From: an uncultured Thermoanaerobaculum sp.
Lineage (GTDB): Bacteria > Acidobacteriota > Thermoanaerobaculia > Thermoanaerobaculales > Thermoanaerobaculaceae
Direction: 5' to 3'
NCBI GenBank assembly: GCA_937934115.1
Contig: CALHAH010000030.1
Coordinates: 1-64,000, forward strand
Length of the DNA: 64,000 nucleotides
Shown here piece by piece: positions 7,395 to 17,491 of the stretch. The translations under genes and the position numbers were made by a program. The notes below the pieces were generated by a model that did no database searches, was not told the DNA's origin, and saw only the letters and a program-made list of their open reading frames with translations. Numbering within the stretch: position 1 is the stretch's first letter; the number at the start of each line of letters is the position of its first letter.

Positions 7395-9889
7395 AGGCAT
7401 CCGCGGGTCTGGCGGTTTTCTGTGCACGGGTGGGTGTACGCGCCCCGAAAACCGTTTTGGCCGCAGCCCTGGCCACGGTAGCCCTGGGGGTGGCCCTAGG
7501 CACCCGCATCCACTTCGACAGCGATGTTCTCAATATGCTGCCAAAAAAAGACCCACTGGTGGCGGAGTTTCAAAGGGTTCTTACGGAGTTTGGGGCCGCC
7601 GATACGTTGCTGGTGGTGGTGCGCATCCCGAAACCCGAGAATTTGGAGCTGGCTTTTGCTTTAGCTGACGTTTTAGAGGAGCAGCTCAAAGAAAGCCCTT
7701 ACCTCGCAAGCGTAGACGCGCGCTTGCAAGACCCGTTACGCCTTGCCGATGCGGTTTTGGCTCACGCTCTTTTCTTTTTGGACGAGGAGGGGAAAAGGGA
7801 GCTTGCCGCCCGCCTTACACCCCAGGGATTAGCTGCCCGCGCCAAGGAAATCCGCCAAGCTTTGGACACCCCGCAGGCCGTGGTGACCAAGGAGCTTCTC
7901 ACCCGGGACCTCCTGGGGGTTCTTCCGCTCCTCCTGCGTCATTTGGGGAGCTCGCCGGAGTCCTTAAGCGTAGACACCTCGTCCGGGTACTACCTGGCAA
8001 GCGACCACTCGCTTTTGGTGATCCTCGCTCACCCCACCGCCCCCTCTCAGGACATCGCCTTCAACGAAAAGCTTTTTGCGGACCTCAAAACAAGGGTGAC
8101 CGCTGCCCGTGCGCGGGTGGCGCAAGAATGGGAACTGGATGAAGCGCAGGTGCCGGTTGTGGAGTTTGGCGGCGGACATCGCATTGCGCTGGAGGACGCC
8201 TGGCTCATCCGCAACGATGCCATTTTCAACTCGCTCACGTCGTTTCTCGGTGTAAGCCTGGTTTTGTTCTTGGCTTTCCGCCGCTGGCAAGGGGTAACCG
8301 TGGTTTCGGCACCGCTTGTGGCCGGGCTGGCACTCACTTTTGCCTTTGCGGGGCTTACCAAGCCTGTCCTCTCCTCCGCCGCCGCTGGGTTTTCTGCGCT
8401 TTTGATTGGCTTGGGCATTGACTTTTCCATCGTGCTTTACGCCCGCTACTGCGAGGCCCGGGCCCAGGGCTTGGACCTCCCCGCAGCGTGGGAGGCCAGT
8501 GCGCGTGAAGCCGGACCAGCGATTTTTCTCGGCGCCATTACCACGTGGGCCACCTTTTACGCGTTTTTGGTCACGCGCTTTGCAGGCCTTAAAGAATTGG
8601 GGCTTCTCACGGGCACCGGCATTTTTTTTCTGGCTTTTTCGGCGCTTTTTCTGGTGCCCGCCCTCACCCGTTGGCGCCATCGCCCGCAGCCCGTCCCTCC
8701 CCCCGTTTCCTGGCTGCCCATGGAAAGGTTCTTGACCTGGGCAAAAAGCCACAGGCCATGGGTTTTAGGGGGCACGCTGGTGGTTCTTGTGATGTCTTCC
8801 TTTTCCGCCCTGCACCTGCAGTTTGACGATGATGTACGGCATTTGCGTTCCCCTTCCAACCGCGGGGTGGCGGTGCAAGAGGAGGTTGCGGCCGCCTTCG
8901 GACAAGGTTTTAACGCCATGGTGGTGCGCTTGCAGGCGAAAGACGAGTTCCTGCTCCTGCAAAAGACCCAAGAGCTGGTGGCAAAGCTCAAGCAGCTGCA
9001 AAAGCAAGGGGTGGTAGCGCGGGTGGAGTCGGTGGCCACCTGGGTTCCCCCTTTGGCTTCCCAAGAGGAAACCCTAACTTGGTTGGCACAAAAGGGGTGG
9101 AACCCAGAAGCCGTGCTGACTATCCTCCGCGAGGCCCTGGACCGGGAAGGGCTGGTGGCGGAAGCTTTTGCTCCGGGTTTGCAGCTCACACGCCAGATGC
9201 TGTCCCCGCAAGCACCGGTGAGCTACGAGCTTTGGCGGGGGACGCCCCTGGAAAGCCTCATCCAGCGCTCCCTCTACCACGGCGACGGCTTCGTGAGCAC
9301 GGCCGTCACGGTATACGCTCCGGCCGGACAATGGCGAAGAGAAGCCCCCCCTGAGCTCGTCCGCGTGGTACGAGACACCCCCGAGGCTTCCTTGGTGGGC
9401 GTCAACGTGCTGGCGCAACACCTGCGGAAGGTGGTGCGGCAAGATGCCCTTTGGGCGGCGGGCTTGGGCCTTGTGGCCGTGGTAGCCCTGCTTTTTAGCC
9501 AGCTTAGAAGGTGGAACGACGCTTTCCTTTGCCTACTACCGGTGGCCGTCGGACTTTTGGCTGCCTTTGGCCTTGCCTCCTTCCTGGGGCTTGCCCTCAA
9601 CCCCCTGAACGTGTTCGTGACCACCATGGTCCTGGGCATCGGCTCCGATTACGGGATCCATCTGGTGCACCGGTTGCGAACCGATCCCCTGGGCACAGGG
9701 GGCACCGCGCGCGCGGTGGTGCTGGCGGCGCTTACCACCATTGTGGGCTTCGGCTCGCTCATCACCAGCCACTACCCGGGGTTGCGGAGCGTGGGTTGGA
9801 TGACGGTTTTCGGCGTTTCCCTCACCTGCTTGGCGGCTATTTTGCTCCTTCCGCTGTTCCGGAGTACCCATGAAACTGAAAAGAGCTAA
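7391..9889 (+). CDS. MMPL/RND-superfamily exporter (HpnN-like)
   Basis: Two repeats with large periplasmic loops; GLGIDFSIVLYARY and GIGSDYGIHLVHR motifs. Confidence 0.88.
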   Translation: MKASAGLAVFCARVGVRAPKTVLAAALATVALGVALGTRIHFDSDVLNMLPKKDPLVAEFQRVLTEFGAADTLLVVVRIPKPENLELAFALADVLEEQLKESPYLASVDARLQDPLRLADAVLAHALFFLDEEGKRELAARLTPQGLAARAKEIRQALDTPQAVVTKELLTRDLLGVLPLLLRHLGSSPESLSVDTSSGYYLASDHSLLVILAHPTAPSQDIAFNEKLFADLKTRVTAARARVAQEWELDEAQVPVVEFGGGHRIALEDAWLIRNDAIFNSLTSFLGVSLVLFLAFRRWQGVTVVSAPLVAGLALTFAFAGLTKPVLSSAAAGFSALLIGLGIDFSIVLYARYCEARAQGLDLPAAWEASAREAGPAIFLGAITTWATFYAFLVTRFAGLKELGLLTGTGIFFLAFSALFLVPALTRWRHRPQPVPPPVSWLPMERFLTWAKSHRPWVLGGTLVVLVMSSFSALHLQFDDDVRHLRSPSNRGVAVQEEVAAAFGQGFNAMVVRLQAKDEFLLLQKTQELVAKLKQLQKQGVVARVESVATWVPPLASQEETLTWLAQKGWNPEAVLTILREALDREGLVAEAFAPGLQLTRQMLSPQAPVSYELWRGTPLESLIQRSLYHGDGFVSTAVTVYAPAGQWRREAPPELVRVVRDTPEASLVGVNVLAQHLRKVVRQDALWAAGLGLVAVVALLFSQLRRWNDAFLCLLPVAVGLLAAFGLASFLGLALNPLNVFVTTMVLGIGSDYGIHLVHRLRTDPLGTGGTARAVVLAALTTIVGFGSLITSHYPGLRSVGWMTVFGVSLTCLAAILLLPLFRSTHETEKS

Positions 9890-11216
9890 CCCCGCACAAG
9901 TGATGGCTGCATCTTTTGCCATCACCATCCTGGTGGGAAGCTTCTTGCTTTCGCAACGTTGGGCAGCTGTGCCCGGCAAAAAGCTTGGTTTTGTGGAAGC
10001 TCTGTTTACGGCCACATCGGCAACCTGCGTGACCGGCCTTTCGGTTCGACCCCCGGGGGACTTTACGGTGGCTGGCCAGGTGGTCATCCTGCTGCTCATA
10101 CAAATAGGCGGCCTTGGGATCATGACCTTCGGGCTCTTCTTTGCCCTGCTTTTGGGGGGGAGGCTCTCGCTTTTTGGCCGGCAAATGGTGATGTCCTCCT
10201 TTTCTTCCGCGCCTTGGGAGGACTTTTGGCCGCTACTGCGTACGGTGGTGGGAGCCACCACGGTAGTGGAATCCGTGGGAGGAGTTTTGCTTGCCGCTGC
10301 TTTTTGGCCGGAAAAGGGGCTTGCCGCCCTTCCGTGGGGTTTTTTTCACGCGGTGAGTGCTTTTTGTAACGCGGGCTTCGGGTTGCACCCCGATTCCCTC
10401 ATCCCCTGGCGCGGCAACGCCCTGGTGAACCTCACGGTGGGGCTGCTCATCATCTTTGGCGGCGTGGGCTTTTTCCCGGTGGCCGAGGTTTTTGAACGGT
10501 GGCGATCGGAAAAGCGGCGTCCAATTTCGCTGCACAGCCGTTTGGTTTTGACCATGACAGGAGCTTTGCTGCTTGTAGGCTGGGTGGGTTTTGCGCTGTT
10601 GGAGTGGGAAAACGCCTTGGCGCCGCTGCCCTGGAAGGAAAAGCTATGGGCCTGCTGGCTTTCTGGGATTACCCCCCGCACCGCGGGCTTTTCTAACCTC
10701 GACTACGGCAGCCTCACCCCCGCCACCTTGGTTTTTACCATGGGCCTCATGTTCATTGGTGCAAGCCCCGGGTCTACCGGCGGCGGCATCAAAACCACCA
10801 CCGCAGCGGTACTTGTGGCCTTGGTTGCGGCGCGAGTTCGCTCCCACCGTAAGGTTACAGCCATGGGGCGCCGTTTTTCAGCGGATACCCTGGGGGCAGC
10901 CATGACCCTCACGCTGGTGGCAGCCTCGGCGGTGGTGGCGGCGTTCATAGCCGTGAGCCTCACGGAGCACGGAAACTCGGGCGGTTTGGCTTCGCAGTCA
11001 CTATTCTTACGGGAGGCCTTCGAAGTGGTTTCCGCCTTTGGCACCGTCGGCCTTTCCACCGGCGTTACCCCCAGCATGCAACCCGGCAGCTGGCTGGTTT
11101 TGGTTGCCATGATGTACGTGGGCCGTGTGGGACCGCTCACGCTTTCGGTGGCCCTCCTGGGTCGCACGCCCCAGCCGGAGCCCGAGCTGGCCGAAGAGTC
11201 GGTGATGGTAGGATAG
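9870..11216 (+). CDS. TrkH-family potassium uptake protein
   Basis: TATSATCVTGLSV, SAFCNAGFGLHPDSL, IGASPGSTGGGIKTTT selectivity-filter loops. Confidence 0.93.
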   Translation: MKLKRANPAQVMAASFAITILVGSFLLSQRWAAVPGKKLGFVEALFTATSATCVTGLSVRPPGDFTVAGQVVILLLIQIGGLGIMTFGLFFALLLGGRLSLFGRQMVMSSFSSAPWEDFWPLLRTVVGATTVVESVGGVLLAAAFWPEKGLAALPWGFFHAVSAFCNAGFGLHPDSLIPWRGNALVNLTVGLLIIFGGVGFFPVAEVFERWRSEKRRPISLHSRLVLTMTGALLLVGWVGFALLEWENALAPLPWKEKLWACWLSGITPRTAGFSNLDYGSLTPATLVFTMGLMFIGASPGSTGGGIKTTTAAVLVALVAARVRSHRKVTAMGRRFSADTLGAAMTLTLVAASAVVAAFIAVSLTEHGNSGGLASQSLFLREAFEVVSAFGTVGLSTGVTPSMQPGSWLVLVAMMYVGRVGPLTLSVALLGRTPQPEPELAEESVMVG

Positions 11217-13601
11217 GTGACACCCATGGCACCGGAACTGGCACCTGAACAGTTGCGCTTTTTCTGCCCTGATGCGTGGATACCTGGGGAATCATCCCAG
11301 GACGTCCCCAAGGCGGCTGGGATTGTGGGGCAAGAACGGGGAGTACGGGCGCTGGAGTTTGGCCTGGGCATTGACTCTCCAGGTTTCAACGTGTTCGTCA
11401 CGGGCCTGGTGGGCACGGGGAAGATGACCGCCGTGGAGCTGCACCTGCGGCGGATTTCCCAACAGGGTCCGGTGCCCGACGATTTAGCGTACGTTTTTAA
11501 CTTCCAAGCCCCTGAACGCCCGCAGCTTTTGCGCTTGCGGGCAGGGGCTGGCAGCGTGCTGCGCGAACGCATGGCGGCCTTTGTCCGCGACCTGGGAAGC
11601 TGGCTTCCCGCCCTTCTCACCAGCCCCGAAGTGCAAACGCTCGTGGAGGAACGCATCGAGGACCTGCAGCAAAAACAAGCCCAGCTTTTGCGAGATTTTG
11701 AAGCGGAAGTGCTAAGGGCGGGGTTCACGCTGGTACAAGTCCAGGTGGGCACCGTCACCCACCCGGAAATTTTGGCCGTGGTGGAAGGCAGACCCGTTTC
11801 CATGGAAAAATTGCTGCGCCTCACCAGCGAGGGCAAGTTCCCAGAAAGCGAGCTGCAACGCCTCAGCGAGGCGCACGGACGTCTTACCGCCCAGCTGCAA
11901 CAGGTGGTGACGCAAATTTTGGCCGTCAACGCCGAAATCCAGGAAAAGGCCGCGGAGCTGCGAAGGGCCATCGTGCAGCCGCGCCTCCAGCAGGGCCTGG
12001 CCGCCATCGCCAAGGCCGTGGGCGACGAGCGGGTGGAGGCTTTTCTGCAACAGGCCGGCGAGGATCTCCTCGCCAACCTCCAGGCCTTCGTGGAGGGGGA
12101 ACCCTCGGAAGAAACGCTGGTGCGCTACGCGGTGAACCTGGTGGTGGACAACAGCCAAACTCAAGGCCGCCCAGTGGTGGTGGAAACCGATCCCTCGGTG
12201 GCCAACCTCTTGGGCACCGTGGAAGCCCGCCTCATGGACGGCGCGCACGCCACCTCCGATCACACCCGCATCCGCGCCGGATCCCTGGCCCGCGCTAACG
12301 GGGGGTTTTTGGTCTTGAACGCCTTGGATGTGCTTTCCGAGGTGGGGGCTTGGCCGGTTTTGAAGCGGGCCTTGCGGCACCAACAGGTGGTCATTCGCCC
12401 CCGGGAAACCCTTTTCGCGCTTTCTGGCCAAACCCTGCAACCGGCGCCCATTGATTTGCGGGTAAAGGTGGTGATGCTGGGGGATCGCGCACTTTTCGAT
12501 GCCCTCTACGAGGTGGATGAGGAGTTTGGCAAGATTTTCAAGGTTTTAGCGGACTTCGACCGGGACGTCCCCTTGGGCCAAAGGGAGGTACACGACTTTC
12601 TCAGTGTCATGGCCAAGATCGTGGAGGAGGAAAAGCTCCCAGCGTTGGATCGGGAAGGCATGAAAGCCCTGGTGGAGGAAGGGGTGCGCCTGGGCGGACC
12701 CCGACGGCGGCTCACCGCCCGGTTTTCCGATGTGGCTGATATCCTGCGGGAAGCGGGCTTTACGGCCAAAAAAGAGGGCGCTCACGTGGTGAGCGCCCAG
12801 CACATTGCCGCTGCGCGCGCCGCTCAGCGAGCCCGCTTTTCGCTTCCTGAAGAGAAGCTCTTGCAGTTCATGGTGGATCACCTCCTGGTGGTGCAAACCG
12901 AGGGTCAAGTGGTGGGGCAGGTAAACGCTTTGGCCATTTACGATTTGGGGTACTTCGCCTTTGGTTTGCCGGGGCGGGTGACCGCCAGGGTTTCCTTGGG
13001 AACTGAAGGTGTGGTGAACATCGAGCGGAAAGCCCGGCTTTCCGGTCGCACCCACGACAAGGGCGTGCTCATCCTCACCGGTTTTTTGCGTGGGACCTTT
13101 GCGCTGGATGTACCCCTTTCCATGCACGCCTCCCTTGCCTTCGAGCAAACTTACGGCGGCGTGGAAGGGGACAGCGCTTCCTCTGCGGAGGTTTACGCCA
13201 TCCTCTCGGCGCTCTCGGGTCTGCCCCTGCGACAGGACCTAGCTGTCACTGGCTCCGTGGACCAGCACGGCAACGTGCAAGCCATCGGTGGCGTCAACCA
13301 AAAAATTGAAGGCTTCTTTGCCCTGTGCCAGGCGCGGGGGCTTTCCGGAACCCAGGGGGTCATCGTCCCGCAAGCCAATGTCCCGGACCTGCACCTCTCC
13401 CCGGAAGTGGTGGAAGCGGTGCGCGCCCGCCGCTTTCACGTGTACGCGGTATCCCACGTGAGCGAGGGTTTGGAGCTGCTCACCGGCGTACCCGCAGGAC
13501 GGCAAGACGAAACCGGACGCTACCCCGAAGGTACGGTCTTCGGCCTTTGCCAAAAGCGTTTGGAAGAAATGGCTGCAACTTTGCGCCGCTTTCGCCCTTA
13601 G
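11217..13601 (+). CDS. Lon-like ATP-dependent protease (AAA+/S16)
   Basis: GTG start; GTGKMT Walker A-like; VEGDSASSAEVYAILSALSGLPLRQDLAVTGSVDQHGNVQAIGGVNQKIEGFF catalytic Ser/Lys region. Confidence 0.92.
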   Translation: MTPMAPELAPEQLRFFCPDAWIPGESSQDVPKAAGIVGQERGVRALEFGLGIDSPGFNVFVTGLVGTGKMTAVELHLRRISQQGPVPDDLAYVFNFQAPERPQLLRLRAGAGSVLRERMAAFVRDLGSWLPALLTSPEVQTLVEERIEDLQQKQAQLLRDFEAEVLRAGFTLVQVQVGTVTHPEILAVVEGRPVSMEKLLRLTSEGKFPESELQRLSEAHGRLTAQLQQVVTQILAVNAEIQEKAAELRRAIVQPRLQQGLAAIAKAVGDERVEAFLQQAGEDLLANLQAFVEGEPSEETLVRYAVNLVVDNSQTQGRPVVVETDPSVANLLGTVEARLMDGAHATSDHTRIRAGSLARANGGFLVLNALDVLSEVGAWPVLKRALRHQQVVIRPRETLFALSGQTLQPAPIDLRVKVVMLGDRALFDALYEVDEEFGKIFKVLADFDRDVPLGQREVHDFLSVMAKIVEEEKLPALDREGMKALVEEGVRLGGPRRRLTARFSDVADILREAGFTAKKEGAHVVSAQHIAAARAAQRARFSLPEEKLLQFMVDHLLVVQTEGQVVGQVNALAIYDLGYFAFGLPGRVTARVSLGTEGVVNIERKARLSGRTHDKGVLILTGFLRGTFALDVPLSMHASLAFEQTYGGVEGDSASSAEVYAILSALSGLPLRQDLAVTGSVDQHGNVQAIGGVNQKIEGFFALCQARGLSGTQGVIVPQANVPDLHLSPEVVEAVRARRFHVYAVSHVSEGLELLTGVPAGRQDETGRYPEGTVFGLCQKRLEEMAATLRRFRP

Positions 13602-13647
13602 CCATACCCGCACCGTGAGCAGTGGCGAAAGGCTTGATCACAGGCCC

Positions 13648-13721
13648 AGGCCGGAAAGGGGAGAGGATGTGACCACTTTCTTTTTTCCTTTGCAACCTTG
13701 CTCCCAAGCCCTTTCCGGCCT
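13648..13721. repeat. 13-bp perfect inverted repeat AGGCCGGAAAGGG ... CCCTTTCCGGCCT with a 48-nt T-rich loop
   Basis: Arms at 13648-13660 and 13709-13721. Confidence 0.85.
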
Positions 13722-13758
13722 ACACTGTGACGGGGGGAGTCCCCCCGGGGAGGTAACA

Positions 13759-14670
13759 ATGGCAAAGCGCCTTTTGCTTGTGGGGTTGGTTTTGCTTTGG
13801 CCTGTGCTCTTGTTCGCGCAAGCGCAAGGGCACGTGAAGGGCGTGGTTACCGACGTAAAGGGAAACCCCATTGCCGGCGCCAAGATCGTCATTACGTGCC
13901 CGGCAGTGGGTACGTTCCGCAAGGAACTCACCACCGACAACAAAGGAAGGTACTCTCTGGTCATCGTGGACGCTACCAAAGAGTACTTGTTCCACGTGGA
14001 AGCGCCAGGCTACCAAGCCATTGAGCAGCTGAACAAGCCCCTAATTGGCGGACAAACCCTCGAACTCAACTTCACGCTGAAAAGCCTGCAAGAGGTGGCA
14101 GTAGAAGCGGAGGAGCCAGGCCTTCGCGAGTTGCGGGAAGGTCGAGATCTATGGGAAGCGGGAAAGAAGGCGGAAGCACGGGCCAAGTTTGCCGAGGCGG
14201 TGGCCAAAAAACCTGATTTGTACTTAGCCTGGCTAGCCTTGGGTGATGCGGATCTGGAGGCGGGTAAAGCAGCGGAGGCGCTGGCGGCCGCGGAAAAGTG
14301 TCTAACGGCTAAAGCCAACTTTGCCCCGTGCTTGGCGCTGGCAGCCAACGCCGCCCTGGCCAAGGGGAATAAGCCGCTTTACGAGCAGTACATGGCCGCG
14401 TACAAGAAAGCCAACCCCACCGATCCAGCGGTGCTGTTTTCGGAAGCGGCGGAGTTCATTAACAAAGGCGAAGATGACAAGGCCAAGCCGCTTTTGGAGC
14501 AAGCTTTGGTTGTCAACCCTGACTACCCCCCGGCCTTGTTTGAGCTGGGCATGCTTTACGTGCGAGCCGGCGATAACGCCAAAGCCAAAGAGCTTTTAAC
14601 GCACCTTTTGCAGGTAGCCCCGGATTACAAGGACGCCGGCGTCGCCAAGGAAATGCTTAAGTACCTCTAA
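13759..14670 (+). CDS. Secreted carboxypeptidase-regulatory-like domain plus TPR protein
   Basis: Signal peptide MAKRLLLVGLVLLWPVLLFAQA; GVVTDVKGNPIAGAKIVI; TPR-like repeats in the C-terminal half. Confidence 0.8.
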   Translation: MAKRLLLVGLVLLWPVLLFAQAQGHVKGVVTDVKGNPIAGAKIVITCPAVGTFRKELTTDNKGRYSLVIVDATKEYLFHVEAPGYQAIEQLNKPLIGGQTLELNFTLKSLQEVAVEAEEPGLRELREGRDLWEAGKKAEARAKFAEAVAKKPDLYLAWLALGDADLEAGKAAEALAAAEKCLTAKANFAPCLALAANAALAKGNKPLYEQYMAAYKKANPTDPAVLFSEAAEFINKGEDDKAKPLLEQALVVNPDYPPALFELGMLYVRAGDNAKAKELLTHLLQVAPDYKDAGVAKEMLKYL

Positions 14671-15053
14671 GCCGGCTCGTCAAAGGGGGTCTTGAGCAAC
14701 ACATCACCCACGCGGTTGCCCTCCGCCACCAGCACCACCCGGGCGCGGTGATGGGGGAGCTCTTCGCGGTCCAAAAAACAGTAAACGCAGATGATCACCA
14801 AATCGCCCACGTGGGCGAGGTGGGCAGCGGCGCCGTTGATGCCAATCTCACCGCTTCCCGGCTTGCCGGGGAGGCAGTAGGTGGCAAAGCGCGTGCCGCG
14901 GGTGATGTTGTACACCTCCACCTGTTCCAGGGGCAGCATGTCCGCGGCAGCCAAAAGTTCCGCATCCACGGTAATGGACCCCACGTAGTGGAGCTCCGAA
15001 CGGGTCACCCGCGCCCGGTGAATTTTGGCGCGCAAGAAAGGCCGCAACATCAT
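14667..15053 (-). CDS. panD: Aspartate 1-decarboxylase
   Basis: MLRPFLRAKIHRARVTRSELHYVGSITVD and GSGEIGINGAAAHL; operon with panC, panB. Confidence 0.96.
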   Translation of the reverse strand: MMLRPFLRAKIHRARVTRSELHYVGSITVDAELLAAADMLPLEQVEVYNITRGTRFATYCLPGKPGSGEIGINGAAAHLAHVGDLVIICVYCFLDREELPHHRARVVLVAEGNRVGDVLLKTPFDEPA

Positions 15054-15901
15054 TGAGGCACCTCCACCAAAAGGTTGTCAATGAGGCGGGTGTTGCCCAC
15101 ATAGGCTGCTATGGCCAAAAGCACGCCACCGGCCACCCGCTCCACTGGGGCAAGGGTTTCCGGGTCCACCGCCGCCACGTACTGCGGACGAACCCCGGGG
15201 TACCGCCGAAGCGTGGCAAGCATGAGCTTTTCCAGCTCTGACCCGCGACGCTCACCACTGGCAACGGCAGCTTTCGCCGCCGCCAGGGCTTGCCACAAGG
15301 CCACGGCTTGCTGCCTTTCGCTTTCCGCAAGGTAAGAGTTACGGGAAGACATGGCCAAGCCATCGGCTTCCCGCACCGTGGGCACCACCTCAATGCGCAC
15401 GGGAACGTTTAGGTCTTCCACCAGGCGGCGGATGATCACCGCCTGCTGAAAGTCCTTGGCACCAAAAAGCGCCACCTCCGGCTGCACAATGTTGAAGAGC
15501 TTGGCCACCACCAAGGCCACACCGGAAAAATGCCCAGGACGATGGGCCCCGCACAGGTGCGGGGCAAGGCGCGGCAAGGTCACCTGCACCTCCGGAGGAC
15601 GCGGGTACATTTCCTTCACCGAGGGGGCAAAAACCAAAGCGGCACCCTCTTTGGTCAAAAGCGCCACGTCTTGATCCAAGTGGCGGGGGTAGCGCTCGAA
15701 ATCCTCCCCCGGGCCAAACTGGGTGGGGTTCACAAAAACCGAAGCCCATACCTCGTCCGCCAATTCCCGTCCTCTCCGCACAAGGGAGAGATGACCCTCG
15801 TGGAGCGCCCCCATGGTGGGGACAAAAGCAACGGTTTTCCCCTGGCGCCAGAGTTCCTGACGGCGAGCCCTTACCCCGGCAATGGTGGTCACCACTAGCA
15901 T
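15050..15901 (-). CDS. panC: Pantothenate synthetase
   Basis: VAFVPTMGALHEGHLSLVRRG, SVFVNPTQFGPGEDFERYPR. Confidence 0.96.
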   Translation of the reverse strand: MLVVTTIAGVRARRQELWRQGKTVAFVPTMGALHEGHLSLVRRGRELADEVWASVFVNPTQFGPGEDFERYPRHLDQDVALLTKEGAALVFAPSVKEMYPRPPEVQVTLPRLAPHLCGAHRPGHFSGVALVVAKLFNIVQPEVALFGAKDFQQAVIIRRLVEDLNVPVRIEVVPTVREADGLAMSSRNSYLAESERQQAVALWQALAAAKAAVASGERRGSELEKLMLATLRRYPGVRPQYVAAVDPETLAPVERVAGGVLLAIAAYVGNTRLIDNLLVEVPQ

Positions 15902-15902
15902 C

Positions 15903-16736
15903 TCACACCTCCCCTTGTGCCCATGCGGAAAGCTCCGGCGGGTCCGGATAGCACTCCTCAGGAGCTGGGAAGCTTCCGCTGCGAACATCCCCGGCAAAGG
16001 CCGCCACCGCCTGGCGGATCACCGTATCCAATGACGCGTAGCGGCGTACAAAGCGTGGCACTGGGCCTGGGGAAAGCCCCAGAAGGTCAGCCAGCACCAG
16101 CACCTGTCCGTCGCAGTGAGGCCCCGCACCAATGCCAATGGTAGGAACACCCACCTTGGCGGTAATGACCTTGGCTAGGCTCGGGGGAATGCCCTCTAAA
16201 ACAAGGGCAAAGACCCCGGCTGCCTCGAGCTTTTGCGCCTGTTCCAAAAGTCCACGGGCGGACTCTACGGTCTTTCCCTGCACCCGGTAACCACCCAACA
16301 GGTGCAGGCTTTGGGGGGTCAAGCCCAAATGGCCCATCACCGGAATGCCGCAAGCCACAATGGCTTTGATTGCCGCAATTCGTGGGCCTTCCAGCTTGAC
16401 CGCTTCGGCTCCCCCTTCCCCCACCAGGCGGCAGGCGTTGCGCACCGCTTCTGCCACCGAGACTTGGAAGGAGCCAAAGGGCATGTCACCCACCACCAAG
16501 GCTCGCCGCACACCGGAGACCACAGCGCGGATATGGTGGAGCATTTCCTCCATGGTCACCGCAAGCGTGTTGGGCCGACCCAGAACCGCCATGGCTAGAG
16601 AGTCCCCCACCAACACCACGTCCACGCCCGCCTGGTCCACGAGGCGGCCGCTGGGTTCGTCGGTGGCCGTAACCATCACGATTTTTTCTTTGCCTTTACG
16701 GTTGGCAATGGCCGAGGCCGTGACTTTTTCTTCCAT
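15903..16736 (-). CDS. panB: 3-methyl-2-oxobutanoate hydroxymethyltransferase
   Basis: VMVTATDEPSGRLVDQAGVDVVLVGDSLAMAVLGRPNTLAVTMEEM. Confidence 0.96.
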   Translation of the reverse strand: MEEKVTASAIANRKGKEKIVMVTATDEPSGRLVDQAGVDVVLVGDSLAMAVLGRPNTLAVTMEEMLHHIRAVVSGVRRALVVGDMPFGSFQVSVAEAVRNACRLVGEGGAEAVKLEGPRIAAIKAIVACGIPVMGHLGLTPQSLHLLGGYRVQGKTVESARGLLEQAQKLEAAGVFALVLEGIPPSLAKVITAKVGVPTIGIGAGPHCDGQVLVLADLLGLSPGPVPRFVRRYASLDTVIRQAVAAFAGDVRSGSFPAPEECYPDPPELSAWAQGEV

Positions 16737-16837
16737 CGGTCCCTCCCGGACCGACGGATCCGGTGAGGCAGGTCGCGGTCCGTTGCCGGATCCACGCCGC
16801 CCAAAAAATCAAAGGCAGCGGGTGCTCCCCGTCTCGG

Positions 16838-17491
16838 TCACGTACCGGATCCGAGCGGTATGAAAACCTGCGTGCCCCGCTGGACACGCGCCATCTTTGC
16901 CACCAGAGCCTCAAAGTCCTGCTCGCGGTGCACAAAGTCCAAATCATCGGTGTTTACCACCAAAAGCGGCGTCTCGGAGTAGTGGAAAAAGAACTCGGCG
17001 TACGCTTCCTTGAGGCGCCGCAAGTACGCCGCCTCTATTGTACGCTCAAAGGGCCTTCCCCGCTTGCGGATGCGCTCCAGGCAAATCTCCACCGAAGCTT
17101 CTAAGTAAACCACCAAGTCAGGCTTGGGCAAACCGGGTATCAAAAGGTTGTAAAGCCGGTCGTAAAGCGCAAACTCGGCGTCCGAGAGGTTCAACCGGGC
17201 AAAGATGCGGTCTTTGGCCATGGTGTAATCCGCCACCACCAGCTGGGTAAAAAGCTCCGGTTGCCGTATCTCCACCTGCTGCTGGTAGCGGGAAAGCAAA
17301 AAGAAAACCTGGGCTTGGAAGGCAGCCCCCGGCACACCCCGGTAAAAGGGTTCCAAAAACGGGTTTGTTACGTCCTCCAGCACCTTCACCCCGGAAAAGC
17401 GCGCTGCCAAGCGCTCCACCAACGAGGTCTTGCCAACCCCAATGGGGCCTTCCACCGCCACGTGGCGAAAGGGGAATGGGGTCTCGCTCAT
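16838..17491 (-). CDS. Deoxynucleoside kinase (dNK/dGK family)
   Basis: VEGPIGVGKTSLVERLA P-loop, DRL, RIRKRGRPFE lid. Confidence 0.88.
   Translation of the reverse strand: MSETPFPFRHVAVEGPIGVGKTSLVERLAARFSGVKVLEDVTNPFLEPFYRGVPGAAFQAQVFFLLSRYQQQVEIRQPELFTQLVVADYTMAKDRIFARLNLSDAEFALYDRLYNLLIPGLPKPDLVVYLEASVEICLERIRKRGRPFERTIEAAYLRRLKEAYAEFFFHYSETPLLVVNTDDLDFVHREQDFEALVAKMARVQRGTQVFIPLGSGT

Noticed and set aside
13988-14004. TGTTCCACGTGGAAGC as a second parS
   Set aside because: Several mismatches to TGTTTCACGTGAAACA and fully explained as coding sequence (LFHVEA) in the TPR protein gene.
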